19,135 nt of DNA from Asterionellopsis glacialis. Its lineage: Eukaryota; Bacillariophyta; Plagiogrammaphyceae; Rhaphoneidales; Asterionellopsidaceae. The notes under the pieces were generated by a model that was not told the DNA's origin, ran no database searches, and saw nothing but the letters and a program-made list of their open reading frames with translations. Positions 1 through 8,553 of the stretch are shown here, piece after piece. A program made the position numbers and the translations under genes. Each line of letters opens with the position of its first letter. The first letter of the stretch is position 1. The stretch spans positions 1 through 19,135 of the forward strand of contig WKLE02000011.1 in assembly GCA_014885115.2 (NCBI GenBank), given 5' to 3'.

Positions 1-1319
1 GGGGGTGATTCCTACTTGTTCAATAGCATTAGATCTCTCAACAACCAACAAACAAGAGAGATCCATTCCATTGCTGTTGCCACTGCTGATAACTTTTTCA
101 TGTCGAAACAAAGAAACAATGAAATATTTGGAGCCTACATGTGCAAAATGGATTCTATTGTGTTATGTACAGTATGTACCAGGGGCTCTACATAAAAATT
201 GTGAAGCTAGTAATCATGCCGTGGAAAATTATTGCTTAATGGAGGAAGTACTATGGTTGTTAATAGTATTGTTGTTTTGATTGTGTACTTTAGTAAGGAG
301 GAGACTATTCTTTTAGTTCTCATTCTTCATTATGATCATGTCATTATGATGATGTTTCCTTGTCCAAGATGCATTCGTTAAATGAATGATTTGTTGTCAA
401 TTTGAAAAATACAGGTTTATTGTCACTTGGTTGTTGTTGTTGTTGATTCACATATAATAATAATGAAGGTACCACAAGATTACACCAACACTATGATGCT
501 GGAGATGCCAATAAAAAAGAATTACAACTTTTTTCTTTTGTTTTGAGAATGAAAATGGCAAAATCAGATGCTGTCGTGAGTGATAAAAAAGTGAGCCAAA
601 AATATATCCCTGCTTCTCATCAGTTGTGTACGTAACCTAACAAATTCATTTTTCTCATCCAACAACAGGTCACCTTTTTATCATTTCTATCCTAACTATG
701 TCTAAATCGTAATCCTAGCTAGAAGCTTCTAGCAACAACAACAACAACAAGAGCAACAACAAAAGTTTCGTTGTTCCACCAGCAACAAGTGATTGATGAA
801 ACACAAACACAGACGATGAACAACACACGATGTGAGTCAAGAGTAGTCCTATTTTTTGACAATCTTTGACAATGCTAGCTCATTTTAAAAATTGTCGGAA
901 TCATCATTGTAAGGGGTGTTGTGTTCTTGGTAATTTTTATAGGAAGGGTTTGGACAGCCTCAGCTGTTATAGAGCAATTCACGTCGTCGTCATGGTTGGC
1001 GGGAAGTGAAGGCTTTTGGATGTGAGATTTTAAAAAGTGTTCTTTTGTGTACAATATCTACTAGAGTCTACGTGACGGAAAATATCGAAAAAAAGAGTTC
1101 AGATTCCATCATGATTTCCCGTATCTTCCTTCTCGTACAGTACGGTACCAGGAAGGACGCCACCAGAACCGCACACATCTTGGAGAGAAAAAAAGTTTTT
1201 TTTCTGTGCTCTTTTGTTCTGTGGTGGGAGGACGCGTGACACGGGACACCAGACTGTCGAGACGATGGACCAATCGACGCCACATTTACACGGTAGACAA
1301 AGACACTACTGGTACGACC
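1..1319. other. Non-coding upstream region of the JmjC gene
   Basis: I see no convincing gene here. The one longer open frame near the left edge begins at a GTG, has no recognisable domain and reads as low-complexity hydrophobic sequence. The stretch holds an inverted repeat with GATCTCTC arms (32-39 and 56-63) and an A/C-only 16-nt loop. It also has a TTG microsatellite near 430-446, a CAA microsatellite from about 735 and a 16-bp palindrome at 718-733. The last 300 bases become pyrimidine/purine mixed and probably contain the promoter and 5' leader of the next gene. No clear TATA box was found. Confidence 0.6.
718..733. repeat. 16-bp perfect palindrome
   Basis: GCTAGAAGCTTCTAGC equals its own reverse complement with no spacer. 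It sits immediately 5' of a CAA-repeat stretch and about 590 bp upstream of the JmjC start codon. It could be a site for a dimeric regulator or chance; function unknown. Confidence 0.5.
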
Positions 1320-1330
1320 ATGGCGGATGA
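1265..1330 (+). promoter_or_regulatory. Candidate overlapping uORF of the JmjC gene
   Basis: An ATG at 1265 has A at -3 and G at +4, as good a context as the main start. It opens a 21-codon frame ending in TGA at 1328-1330. That stop lies 8 bases inside the JmjC coding sequence, in another frame. If the transcript starts upstream of 1265, scanning ribosomes would meet this ATG first and could be diverted past the main start. Whether the leader contains it is unknown. Confidence 0.3.
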
Positions 1331-3251
1331 GACAGACGATAATAGTGAACACACAAATGATGGTATTCTCTCTGACCATTGTATAGCGATGAGAAATGCT
1401 TTGAGTCACTGTGAAGCTCTTGTTGAAAAAATAATAGTATACAAAACCAAGAACCAGAACAAACATGATGGCGGTATTCCATGTCGTAGTAGTTGTAGTA
1501 GTACAAGTAGAAGTCAAACAACAAGAACAACAGCATTAGAAAGGAACTATAATACTATACTGTCTGATGCGCAAAGGGCGGCTCGAACAATACCTCAACA
1601 TCAAATGCAAAGTCTTGAACAATTTTATATCCAACATCTTTCGGCATCCTCCTCCTCGTCGTCGTCATTATTGGAATCAAGTAAGAATACTATCGACAGG
1701 ATAGTTCCAAGTGATGATGATACTGCTACAACAATATTAGAGTTTCGAAAAAAATACCTTCATGGGAATATTCCCTGTCTTATCGAAAAATTCAATTCAA
1801 GTCCAGCATGGTTTGGACCTGTCACTGATTCATGGACTACAACAACATCTACTACGGCTGTATCACCACCATCCGTCGTCACCACGACCAACATGGAATA
1901 CAACAATACACTTCCAGTCACCATCAACAACACCCATAGAATAATTAACGATAAATGGTTTTTAGATAATGTGGGGAATGACACTTTGGTTCCTATTCGA
2001 TACAGTGCAAACTCAAACGAACCAAGTCCCAACGACAACAACGACAACGACAACAACAATAGTGCTCTTCCTACAGCATCACCATTAGATGAAGATGGTC
2101 GTGCTGTCGAATGTGAAACAGTGGAACGACCACTGGAGGAATGGATCCAATTCTTGCGACGACGCACCAACGACAACGAACGAAATCATAATACCAATCA
2201 ACAAGATTCCATTCAAAACATGTACCTGAAAGATTGGCATTTGATATCGCTGTTACAAGACAAAGAGAAAGGAACAGAAAAGAATAATACCGCTACTACT
2301 AATGCTACAACCATCACTACTACCCATAGTAGTTCGAGGTACCCTCCTTCTCCTCCATCACTCTCATACACTGTACCACCACATTTTCAAGGTGACTTGC
2401 TTAATGGATTTTTAACAAAATTTACCAAGGGTGATTACAAATTTGTGTATTGGGGACCTACCAACTCAAGAACAGATTTACATTCGGATGTTATGAATTC
2501 ATTTTCGTGGTCATACAATGTCATTGGTGAAAAAGAATGGACATTTTATCCACCACCACCAACACCATCAAGCCAAGGGCATCATGAGAACATTTCTTCT
2601 CCTGTTTCTACAATTGAAACATCTGCTGTTATTGTTGTAACACAAAAAGCAGGTGAATGTATGTTTGTACCCTCTGGATGGAAACATAAAGTGAAGAATA
2701 TGTGTGAAACAATATCTATTAATCATAATTGGATCACTACAGCAAATATGGATCGTGTATGGGATTGTCTAACATTGGAACTGATGGCTGTAGACCAAGA
2801 ACTTGAAGCATGGTCTGTCGTCAACGACGATGACTTTTATGCCAAGGAATCTATGCTTCGCGGATGTGTGGGATTAGATGTGACATGCTTTTTCTTTTTA
2901 TCATTGACGGAATATCTTGGTCTACTATTGCATCATCACGTTTTATGGGTGGACCACGACGACAAAGAAGACCTACAAGCAACTTTTTGGGAAAATTGTT
3001 TCGACATGGTTCGGTTACGTGACATTCTTTATATGCTGCTTTCAGAAGAAAATGATGTATCTACCACCACTGCTGTCAAGGACCCGACTTATCGCAAAAG
3101 CAGTAGTAAGGAAGTTGGAAGTGTTGCAGAACGCAGCAATGCGCGAATTAGGCTGAAGAAACGTCTCGCAGCAGTACTAGAATCGGAAAACTTGGCAAGT
3201 CGTGCTTTTGACATTACAACAAGCATGTTGGATATATTTCATATTCCCTAA
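1320..3251 (+). CDS. JMJD4-like JmjC 2-oxoglutarate/Fe(II) lysyl hydroxylase
   Basis: A 643-residue intronless frame starting at ACCATGG. The JmjC core is clear: His388-Ser-Asp390 within DLHSDVMNSFSWSYN, and the third iron ligand His456 in FVPSGWKHKVKN. The following ISINHNW is characteristic of JMJD4. The family's C-terminal helical part follows (about 477-545: VWDCL, ELMAVDQELEAW, GCVGLDV). The N-terminal IPCLIEKF...SPAWFG (from residue 151) matches the usual family entry. In animals JMJD4 hydroxylates a lysine of translation release factor eRF1, so a role in termination is inferred. The protein is longer than animal JMJD4 because of Ser-, Thr- and Asn/Asp-rich insertions between residues about 105 and 360. 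The open frame extends upstream to about 1206 without an ATG, so 1320 is the start. Family very likely; substrate not tested. Confidence 0.87.
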   Translation: MADETDDNSEHTNDGILSDHCIAMRNALSHCEALVEKIIVYKTKNQNKHDGGIPCRSSCSSTSRSQTTRTTALERNYNTILSDAQRAARTIPQHQMQSLEQFYIQHLSASSSSSSSLLESSKNTIDRIVPSDDDTATTILEFRKKYLHGNIPCLIEKFNSSPAWFGPVTDSWTTTTSTTAVSPPSVVTTTNMEYNNTLPVTINNTHRIINDKWFLDNVGNDTLVPIRYSANSNEPSPNDNNDNDNNNSALPTASPLDEDGRAVECETVERPLEEWIQFLRRRTNDNERNHNTNQQDSIQNMYLKDWHLISLLQDKEKGTEKNNTATTNATTITTTHSSSRYPPSPPSLSYTVPPHFQGDLLNGFLTKFTKGDYKFVYWGPTNSRTDLHSDVMNSFSWSYNVIGEKEWTFYPPPPTPSSQGHHENISSPVSTIETSAVIVVTQKAGECMFVPSGWKHKVKNMCETISINHNWITTANMDRVWDCLTLELMAVDQELEAWSVVNDDDFYAKESMLRGCVGLDVTCFFFLSLTEYLGLLLHHHVLWVDHDDKEDLQATFWENCFDMVRLRDILYMLLSEENDVSTTTAVKDPTYRKSSSKEVGSVAERSNARIRLKKRLAAVLESENLASRAFDITTSMLDIFHIP

Positions 3252-3682
3252 ATATTTGCTACAACTTTTGTAATCGTCACTTGCTTATTTTACAAAGGTG
3301 CTGCAATGATCCACAACTGCAATTTGGTCATTCCTTAACCTAGAATTCAAATTAACGTATTCTTGATTGATATAGGAATCTTTGAGTCAACCACAGATCC
3401 AAACAACCACCCAGCCCATTTCTTACGGGTACAATTCAACTGAACAAGTATATAGTTAAAATGCGGCGGTCTCATTTGTTTTGATTGTAAAAGTACTGTT
3501 GAGAAAAATTTAGAGAAATATGTCATTCATGATGGGATTCATCACCTTTCTTAATAAGCGCATGCAGAGTTCAAGGTGAAACCTAATCTCATCACAAACT
3601 AAATGTACGAGAACTCAACAGAAACATACCAAAGCAATAACAACCGCGGTAATGTCTTGCTAAAAAAGTAACATCAGTTGTT

Positions 3683-3866
3683 GTCAGTCCTCAATTCAAG
3701 CCTTACTGATTTTTTCCTTTGCTCTATCTATCCAAGGGTCAAGGACTAGTAGTGGTTGGTCCTTTGGTCTTGGAGGGTTGGTCCTTTAGGTCCTTTGGAC
3801 TTGGACTCTTAGGACCCTTGATAAGTAGAGAGACAATCTGAATAGAACTACTGACGAACGACTGAC
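3683..3866. mobile_element. MITE-like foldback element (possible)
   Basis: The ends are GTCAGTC and GACTGAC. Inward from them, both sides carry diverged copies of a pattern that reads ACTGATT...CTCTA..TATCCAAGGGTC on the left; the right side gives CAGATTGTCTCTCTACTTA then TCAAGGGTCC when reverse-complemented. The interior has repeated GGTCCTTTGG / GGTCCTTTAGG words. Terminal inverted repeats without an ORF fit a small non-autonomous DNA element. I could not find a clean target-site duplication, so this could instead be a local inverted duplication. Confidence 0.35.
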
Positions 3867-3872
3867 AGGGAG

Positions 3873-3929
3873 ATGCGAACCCTATTTTCGAACAAGGGGC
3901 TTTTTTTATTCGACAAAAGGCGTTCGCAT
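3873..3929. repeat. Strong 20-bp imperfect hairpin
   Basis: The left arm ATGCGAACCCTATTTTCGAA (3873-3892) is the near-exact reverse complement of the right arm (3909-3929): eight outer and four inner base pairs are perfect, with minor mismatches between. The 16-nt loop contains a G4 run followed by T7. It begins six bases after the foldback element and lies about 620 bp downstream of the JmjC stop. A structured RNA, a transposon end or a recombination relic are all possible. Confidence 0.55.
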
Positions 3930-4368
3930 TTTAGTACAGTACCATATATCTTTTACTCCTACTCGAGCGACTGTAGCACTACCTGCTGGTACAGCATACT
4001 AATTATCCACGACAAATAAGTAATAAAATTATATAAGGAATCATATACAAAAATTATCCATAGGTTTGAGGTACAGTATTACGGATTATCCATTACTTTT
4101 TAAAGTAGACATGTCAAAATTCCTTTATGCTTATACCGTACTGTAAACGGTGTTACCCATTGAGAGTGACAATTATTATATATGGTATTATCATATTATT
4201 TACTTTATTGTACCTGGTATTATGATTGATCACACCAGGCGGTTCAATCCTGAGACTACGTAACTCTAGGTAAGTGTCCGAAGTATAAAATTTTCTATCA
4301 ATCTTGAGAAAAATAGGCCGAGTCTGTCTGGCACATGTACCGCCTGGAAATACTTTAAAACTTGGCAA

Positions 4369-4378
4369 ATATATATAA
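4369..4378 (+). promoter_or_regulatory. TATA-like element of the secreted-protein gene
   Basis: ATATATATAA lies 141 bp upstream of the start codon at 4510, which would put transcription start near 4400 and leave a leader of about 110 nt. The leader carries an A8 run (4433-4440) and AAC/AAA-rich sequence just before the ATG. Position and composition support a core promoter, but TATA usage in this organism is unknown. Confidence 0.4.
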
Positions 4379-4509
4379 CAGGAGAATCGTCGTTTCAGGC
4401 GTCCAAAAAGCTCTCCGTGCAAGCAGTCTCACAAAAAAAAGAGAACCCAAACAATATTTCTAGATATCAATTTCTTCCATTGCAATTTTGCATAAACAAC
4501 AAAAGCAAC

Positions 4510-5648
4510 ATGAAATTCTTAACACTCACCGTTTCTGCTTTGATCGCAATTGTCCATGGTAAGAGTACTGACAGTTTGTTTTAATTATGCATGTGTTCAT
4601 TATAAATGGTGTAGTGTTTAGGTTGAAAACGGAGAAGGCCAGGATGATGGTGCTTATGATGTGTGTTAATTCTCGGATGTATCTGTTGTTATTCACATCA
4701 ATCGTGCACTCAACTCTTATTCTCTTGCTGCACCTTCTTTCTCTTTTATTCAATGCCCCACATAAAGCATCTCGTTCATCTTTATCTATTAAAGCATCAT
4801 CGTCTAGCAGGAAAAAATCGGGCAAAAAAATTTGTTTACAATATGGTATTGAAAAGACAATCACCGGTAGAACATCTGAAAATCAATTCCCAGACCAGTG
4901 TGGTTTTCAGTTTCTTCTTTCCGAGCCTTGTGATTATCAAAGATACCAAACATGTCGTAAGACTGAGGGTGGCTATTCACCTCCATTCCTATTCAGTGCT
5001 GGTTTAGATAAATCTTCATTTCTTTTCACTGATGAGGAATCCACAAGAGGTGATTGCGCATTCAAAGGATCAGTGGGGGCCGAAGCAAATAAGAATGACA
5101 AGATCATTATTAGAACTCACGATCCTACTCATTGGGGTACCAATACTCTCAAGAGCATCAGCTATGACTTTTTCCCTAAAAATTGTGGAAAAGATGCCAG
5201 TTCCTGTTATAACCAAATTTACCTCAATGTGTACAATTACAAACCTAAAATTGTGTTTCAGAATGAGAAACCATATTCAAGTTTTAATAATACATTTTAT
5301 GATTGCAGATACGACTATGTACCCCAATTTGGACCAACTAATTCTTGGTCAACGTTTTTGATGTCTGCAACATCAGAGCCCACCCATGTAGAGTCAAAAG
5401 AACCTGCCGAATGTCCATCAAGGCTATCAGAAGCATTTGCACAAGGCTTTCAGCTTGGAATCATAGCAGGCATTAATGACAAAACGAATGATTTTTGTAA
5501 AGGTCAGCCTGTGCATGATGCTAGAACATTCGTAATCAACATGGGTGATACAGAAAATCAAGATAATGGTTTAATCGCTTACATCAACAATGTCCAAGTC
5601 ACATATGCTGGTGAACTCACCATTGTCTATGATTTTGAATGTGAATAA
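4510..5648 (+). CDS. Secreted cysteine-containing protein (two exons, unknown family)
   Basis: Exon 1 (4510-4558) starts at CAACATGAA and encodes a classic signal peptide with a hydrophobic core. A GTAAGAG donor follows. Joining to 4768 gives a 309-residue product, removes the stop-containing unspliced frame, and creates the signal-peptidase site VHA before Ser18. Exon 2 runs to the TAA at 5646-5648. After a basic Ser/Lys-rich linker (about residues 18-36) the mature part has 11 cysteines and aromatic-rich, probably beta-strand segments; it ends in FVINMGDTENQDNG, AYINNVQVTYAG and TIVYDFE. I do not recognise the family. A secreted or cell-surface beta-sandwich is the cautious reading. A long uninterrupted alternative starting at 4587 exists but places intron-like T-rich sequence in the protein. 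Gene reality likely; exact acceptor less sure. Confidence 0.75.
4559..4767 (+). other. Spliceosomal intron of the secreted-protein gene
   Basis: The 209-nt intron starts GTAAGAG and ends with a pyrimidine-rich stretch and ACATAAAG. It is phase 1; the first exon supplies G of a GCA alanine codon. A second acceptor-like TAAAG at 4790-4794 is in the same phase and would shorten the protein by nine residues. A much shorter intron ending GTGTAG at 4612 also keeps frame but leaves a second hydrophobic stretch in the protein, so I disfavour it. Confidence 0.6.
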
Positions 5649-5650
5649 GT

Positions 5651-5669
5651 AATATGCTGACAGCATATT
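5651..5669. repeat. 19-bp palindrome just after the stop codon
   Basis: AATATGCTG and CAGCATATT are perfect 9-bp inverted arms around a single A, starting two bases after the TAA. The spacer is too small for a full RNA hairpin, though a shorter stem with a larger loop could form. It could mark 3'-end processing or be a protein-binding site. Confidence 0.5.
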
Positions 5670-6282
5670 ATGATGATGATGGTAGTGAGCCATTCCTGTT
5701 TGAAATAGACAAGACATTGTGAATTATTTGATTCTTGTCTGTAAAACAGCAAAAAAAAAGAATTGTCTTTGCGTTGTGGGTGTAATGCTGTGTTTGATCG
5801 AATTATTTATTTTAATTGAATGTACTGTGCCGTCTTTGTTTGTGGAATAATGTTCTTGATGGATGATTGATACTTAGGAAACCGATTAGTACTCGTGTGA
5901 GTGAAAGTAGTTCTAGCATTGTAAAAAACGATAATGATTATAGTTAGTACAAACAATATTGTGTATTCTGTACAGTAAGCAATCATTATCATCGTATGTA
6001 TGATTGAATAAACCAGAAGTGTCATGATGTTGGGTTTCCAACGTCTAAGAAGCCTGTGAATAAGTGATTTATTTCGTGTGCATTTTTGCTTTGTAGAGAT
6101 TATGTAGTACAAATGGAAAATCTTATTGTCTTGCGAAACAAAAGCACCTCCTGTTGCTTGTATTAGCGGTATAAACTCAAAATGCTATCTTACTGTGTAT
6201 GCAAATCTGAAATTTCAAGAGTTTCATTGTTCTTGTCAAAAAAAATCCTGTAGCGTCTAGCAGGTATTGTACGCGAAGTTGG

Positions 6283-6460
6283 TACCTGTACAGGTATAAT
6301 AGAGGTTCAAAACTAAACTCCGTCTACCCGTACACTGCATCGATCATATTAGCAAGGTTGTACCAGGTACAGTTTGTGCTAGGACCCAAGATACCTTTGG
6401 TTTGTCCTACCCTTGTACCTGTACATGCATTGATAAGTACAGGTAGAATTGTACCAGGTA
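6283..6460. repeat. TACCTGTAC / GTACCAGGTAC palindrome island
   Basis: This holds a 14-bp perfect palindrome TACCTGTACAGGTA (6283-6296) and GTACCAGGTAC (6360-6370). An inverted pair TACCTGTAC (6416-6424) and GTACAGGTA (6437-6445) has a 12-nt spacer. GTACCAGGTA follows at 6451-6460. All are variants of one word family and also occur at 12591-12656. They could be regulator or recombinase sites, or small repeat ends. Confidence 0.55.
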
Positions 6461-6884
6461 TTTGTTGTATCATACCTCATCATACCATTTCTAATTGAAT
6501 GAAGCTGAAGAATAGATAGGAAAAAATTCCCGAAGTTTCAAAAGCAAAGTTATCATGATAGGTACAGTATACTTTTCATAGAACCGGGAATAAAAAAATA
6601 ATCAATAGCGCATAATATGGGCAGCAGAAGAAATTCTATCATTTTTTTGGAGGCAGAAACGCGTATGATGGATATTAGCGTGTTGCACTTGGGGTTGGGG
6701 TAGTATTCTCACGCGATTCTGAAGGCATTCTTTTAGAGAAAACGAGAAGCTCACTGCGACATTCGAAAGAAAAACGCAGGGTAAAGAAAACACAAAAGAT
6801 CTCGATAGTACGAGTTCTTTTACTTTGTGTGCGTGTGTGAAATTTAAAGTTGAAAAAGACAAGGCGACTTCTCTTCTTCTTGTG

Positions 6885-6911
6885 CATCATCATCATCATC
6901 ATCATCATCAT
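6885..6911 (+). repeat. (CAT)9 microsatellite in the LRR gene leader
   Basis: Nine perfect CAT units end 55 bases before the LRR start codon. The run probably lies in the 5' untranslated region and is likely length-polymorphic. Confidence 0.85.
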
Positions 6912-6966
6912 CGAGAGAAAGATAATAAATACCATTGGATTTTAGAACAATAGAAGGCCGTGCGAG

Positions 6967-8496
6967 ATGTGGAATGAGTATGACGATGCTGATTCGGATG
7001 GGAATCAAGACTATTTCGAAGATTTTGATTATGGATGTTATTCTTACTTAGCTGAGCAAGTTCTTCCAAGGCGTCCTCAAGTTGACACAATACAGTCACA
7101 TTGTAATATGCTAAACAAGAGAATGCTCAAAAGTGACGCGGACTTTGCTGATGTAGAACATAAACTTAAAACACTCACGCTAAGTCATCTAGGGATCACT
7201 GATGATCTTGTTCAAAAACTTTGTAAAGCCTTGGAGACAACAACCTTCAACGTGGAAGAACTTGATTTATCCAGGAACACCATTGGGAAGGAAGGAGCTC
7301 AATGTATTGGTCAAATGCTCCGTAAAAACCGAACGCTAAAAAATCTTATTTTAAATGAGAACAAGATTGGTGACCAAGGTGCCAAAGCGATTGCAGATAG
7401 CTTAGCAAATGGTACTGGTGGCAATGCTACTTCTTCTAAACTTGAATGCTTATTTTTAAACAGCAATAAAATTGGTGACAAGGGAATGATGTATTTATGT
7501 CAAAGTTTAACACCATCCTCAAAAAGTAACAGCAGCAGTAATTTGACAACGTTCTCTGTTTTTTCCAACAAGTTTGGCTCCAAGTGTACCAAGTATATAC
7601 GAGATATGCTTATTACAAACAAAACTCTAACGATGATGTGTCTGTCCAATAATGCTATTGGTGATGTTGGAGCTAAAACTATTGCCGATGGGATGAAAAG
7701 GAATCAAAATCTTGTCGAACTTCAACTTATGAAATGTCAAATGGGTGATACGGGTATTGCAGGTATAGCAAAATCAATGGAAGTAAATACAACGCTAAAA
7801 ACATTATATTTGTGTTATAACAATATATCAGATAGAGGTGCCAAGGCATTAGGTGATATGTTACGACTTAACAAAGGGCCCTTGGCAACACTTAGTTTAG
7901 AAGGCAATTCAGGTATTATAACTGATGTAGGATATGAAGCCCTTGTCGCTGGATGGAGAGATCATTATTACCTGTTAGAAATAGCAATAGATGGTATGAA
8001 TGCGATCAATTCTAGTTATTATGATGAAGACCTTATCATACAAAAACTTCGTTTTCTTTATGAAGAACAAAAAGTGCTTTCTACCATGAATAAGCATTGT
8101 CACCGATCTATTTTAACAAAAGATGAAAATGATGTTCCAGATGGCTTATGGGCCAATATTCTCTATCATGTTGGGACAACCAAAAATGAAAAGAGCGATG
8201 AAATAGATCCACGTACACCTACCTTTATGTTTCAAATGTTGAAACACAAACCTGAATTAGTTTTACCAAGGTCAAGTAGGAATAATGGTAGTGAGAAGGT
8301 CCAAAAGCACAATGATCCATTACTGCTACAACGTGACTCGAGCAGTACTGTTCTTATGGATGACTTATCTGATTCTTCATTAAATACTTTGAACACTCCA
8401 CAACAAATCCATATGGGCAAGGTCGACAAAATGCAGAAGTTTGCCAACAAACTACTTCAAAAGCTACGTAGACACCAAAAGGCGCAGGAGTACTGA
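6967..8496 (+). CDS. RI-type leucine-rich-repeat protein
   Basis: A 509-residue intronless frame from ATG 6967 to TGA. After an acidic, aromatic-rich N-terminus, residues about 67-330 form roughly eight ribonuclease-inhibitor-type repeats of 28-30 residues (LxxLxLxxNxIGDxGAxxIAxxL), for example ELDLSRNTIG and NLILNENKIG. The array includes a Ser/Asn-rich insertion near 182-190. From about 370 the tail carries TMNKHCHRSIL, PDGLWANIL and MLKHKPELV. This order recalls a conserved C-terminal segment I associate with diatom LRR proteins. The last 80 residues are polar and end in a basic helix. There is no signal peptide, membrane segment or NACHT domain, so a cytosolic or nuclear interaction scaffold is inferred. 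Convergent with the acidic-repeat gene. The partner is unknown. Confidence 0.88.
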   Translation: MWNEYDDADSDGNQDYFEDFDYGCYSYLAEQVLPRRPQVDTIQSHCNMLNKRMLKSDADFADVEHKLKTLTLSHLGITDDLVQKLCKALETTTFNVEELDLSRNTIGKEGAQCIGQMLRKNRTLKNLILNENKIGDQGAKAIADSLANGTGGNATSSKLECLFLNSNKIGDKGMMYLCQSLTPSSKSNSSSNLTTFSVFSNKFGSKCTKYIRDMLITNKTLTMMCLSNNAIGDVGAKTIADGMKRNQNLVELQLMKCQMGDTGIAGIAKSMEVNTTLKTLYLCYNNISDRGAKALGDMLRLNKGPLATLSLEGNSGIITDVGYEALVAGWRDHYYLLEIAIDGMNAINSSYYDEDLIIQKLRFLYEEQKVLSTMNKHCHRSILTKDENDVPDGLWANILYHVGTTKNEKSDEIDPRTPTFMFQMLKHKPELVLPRSSRNNGSEKVQKHNDPLLLQRDSSSTVLMDDLSDSSLNTLNTPQQIHMGKVDKMQKFANKLLQKLRRHQKAQEY

Positions 8497-8553
8497 AATA
8501 AAACTTTTAAGTTTTCCACCAAGGCAGTTCCGACAGCGTAAGAGACAAATAAA
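8497..8553 (+). terminator. Candidate polyadenylation signals of the LRR gene
   Basis: AATAAA begins the base after the TGA stop (8497-8502), and a second AATAAA is at 8548-8553. The first would give an extremely short 3' UTR. Polyadenylation motifs in diatoms are poorly constrained, so this is suggestive only. Confidence 0.3.

Larger units (their letters stand above)
3252..4509. other. Intergenic region with foldback DNA
   Basis: No gene is supported. The only long frame (minus strand, about 4153-4422) lacks domains and covers the promoter of the next gene. The region contains a MITE-like foldback (3683-3866), a separate strong hairpin (3873-3929) and a TATA-like run (4369-4378). An inverted pair, CCAGGCGGT at 4235-4243 and ACCGCCTGG at 4339-4347, is separated by 95 bp. 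TACAGTAC/GTACTGTA-type short palindromic words recur (about 3934, 4070, 4138). Confidence 0.6.
5649..6966. other. Intergenic region with palindrome cluster
   Basis: No gene is supported. The longest minus-strand frame (about 5807-6112) begins at a TTG and looks like translated AT-rich DNA. The section 6283-6460 is packed with TACCTGTAC/GTACAGGTA/GTACCAGGTAC words. From about 6600 on, the sequence becomes the upstream and leader region of the LRR gene and ends in a CAT microsatellite. Confidence 0.6.

Noticed and set aside
5..280. 91-codon open frame at the left edge
   Set aside because: It starts at GTG, has no domain and has the hydrophobic composition expected of AT-rich spacer.
1068..1517. 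Minus-strand frame opposite the JmjC gene start
   Set aside because: It is a shadow of the JmjC leader and coding sequence; its poly-Thr comes from reverse-reading the repeat.
4241..4250. GGTTCAATCC resembling a tRNA B box
   Set aside because: It is one base short of the consensus, and there is no A box or cloverleaf in the flanking 80 bases.
4153..4422. Minus-strand 89-codon frame
   Set aside because: It covers the likely promoter of the secreted-protein gene and has no family features.
4510..4584. Reading exon 1 through without splicing, as a 24-residue peptide
   Set aside because: The GTAAGAG donor and the restored signal-peptide cleavage site on splicing explain the stop much better.
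5807..6112. Minus-strand 101-codon frame
   Set aside because: It begins at TTG and has low-complexity Ile/Thr-rich translation of AT-rich DNA.
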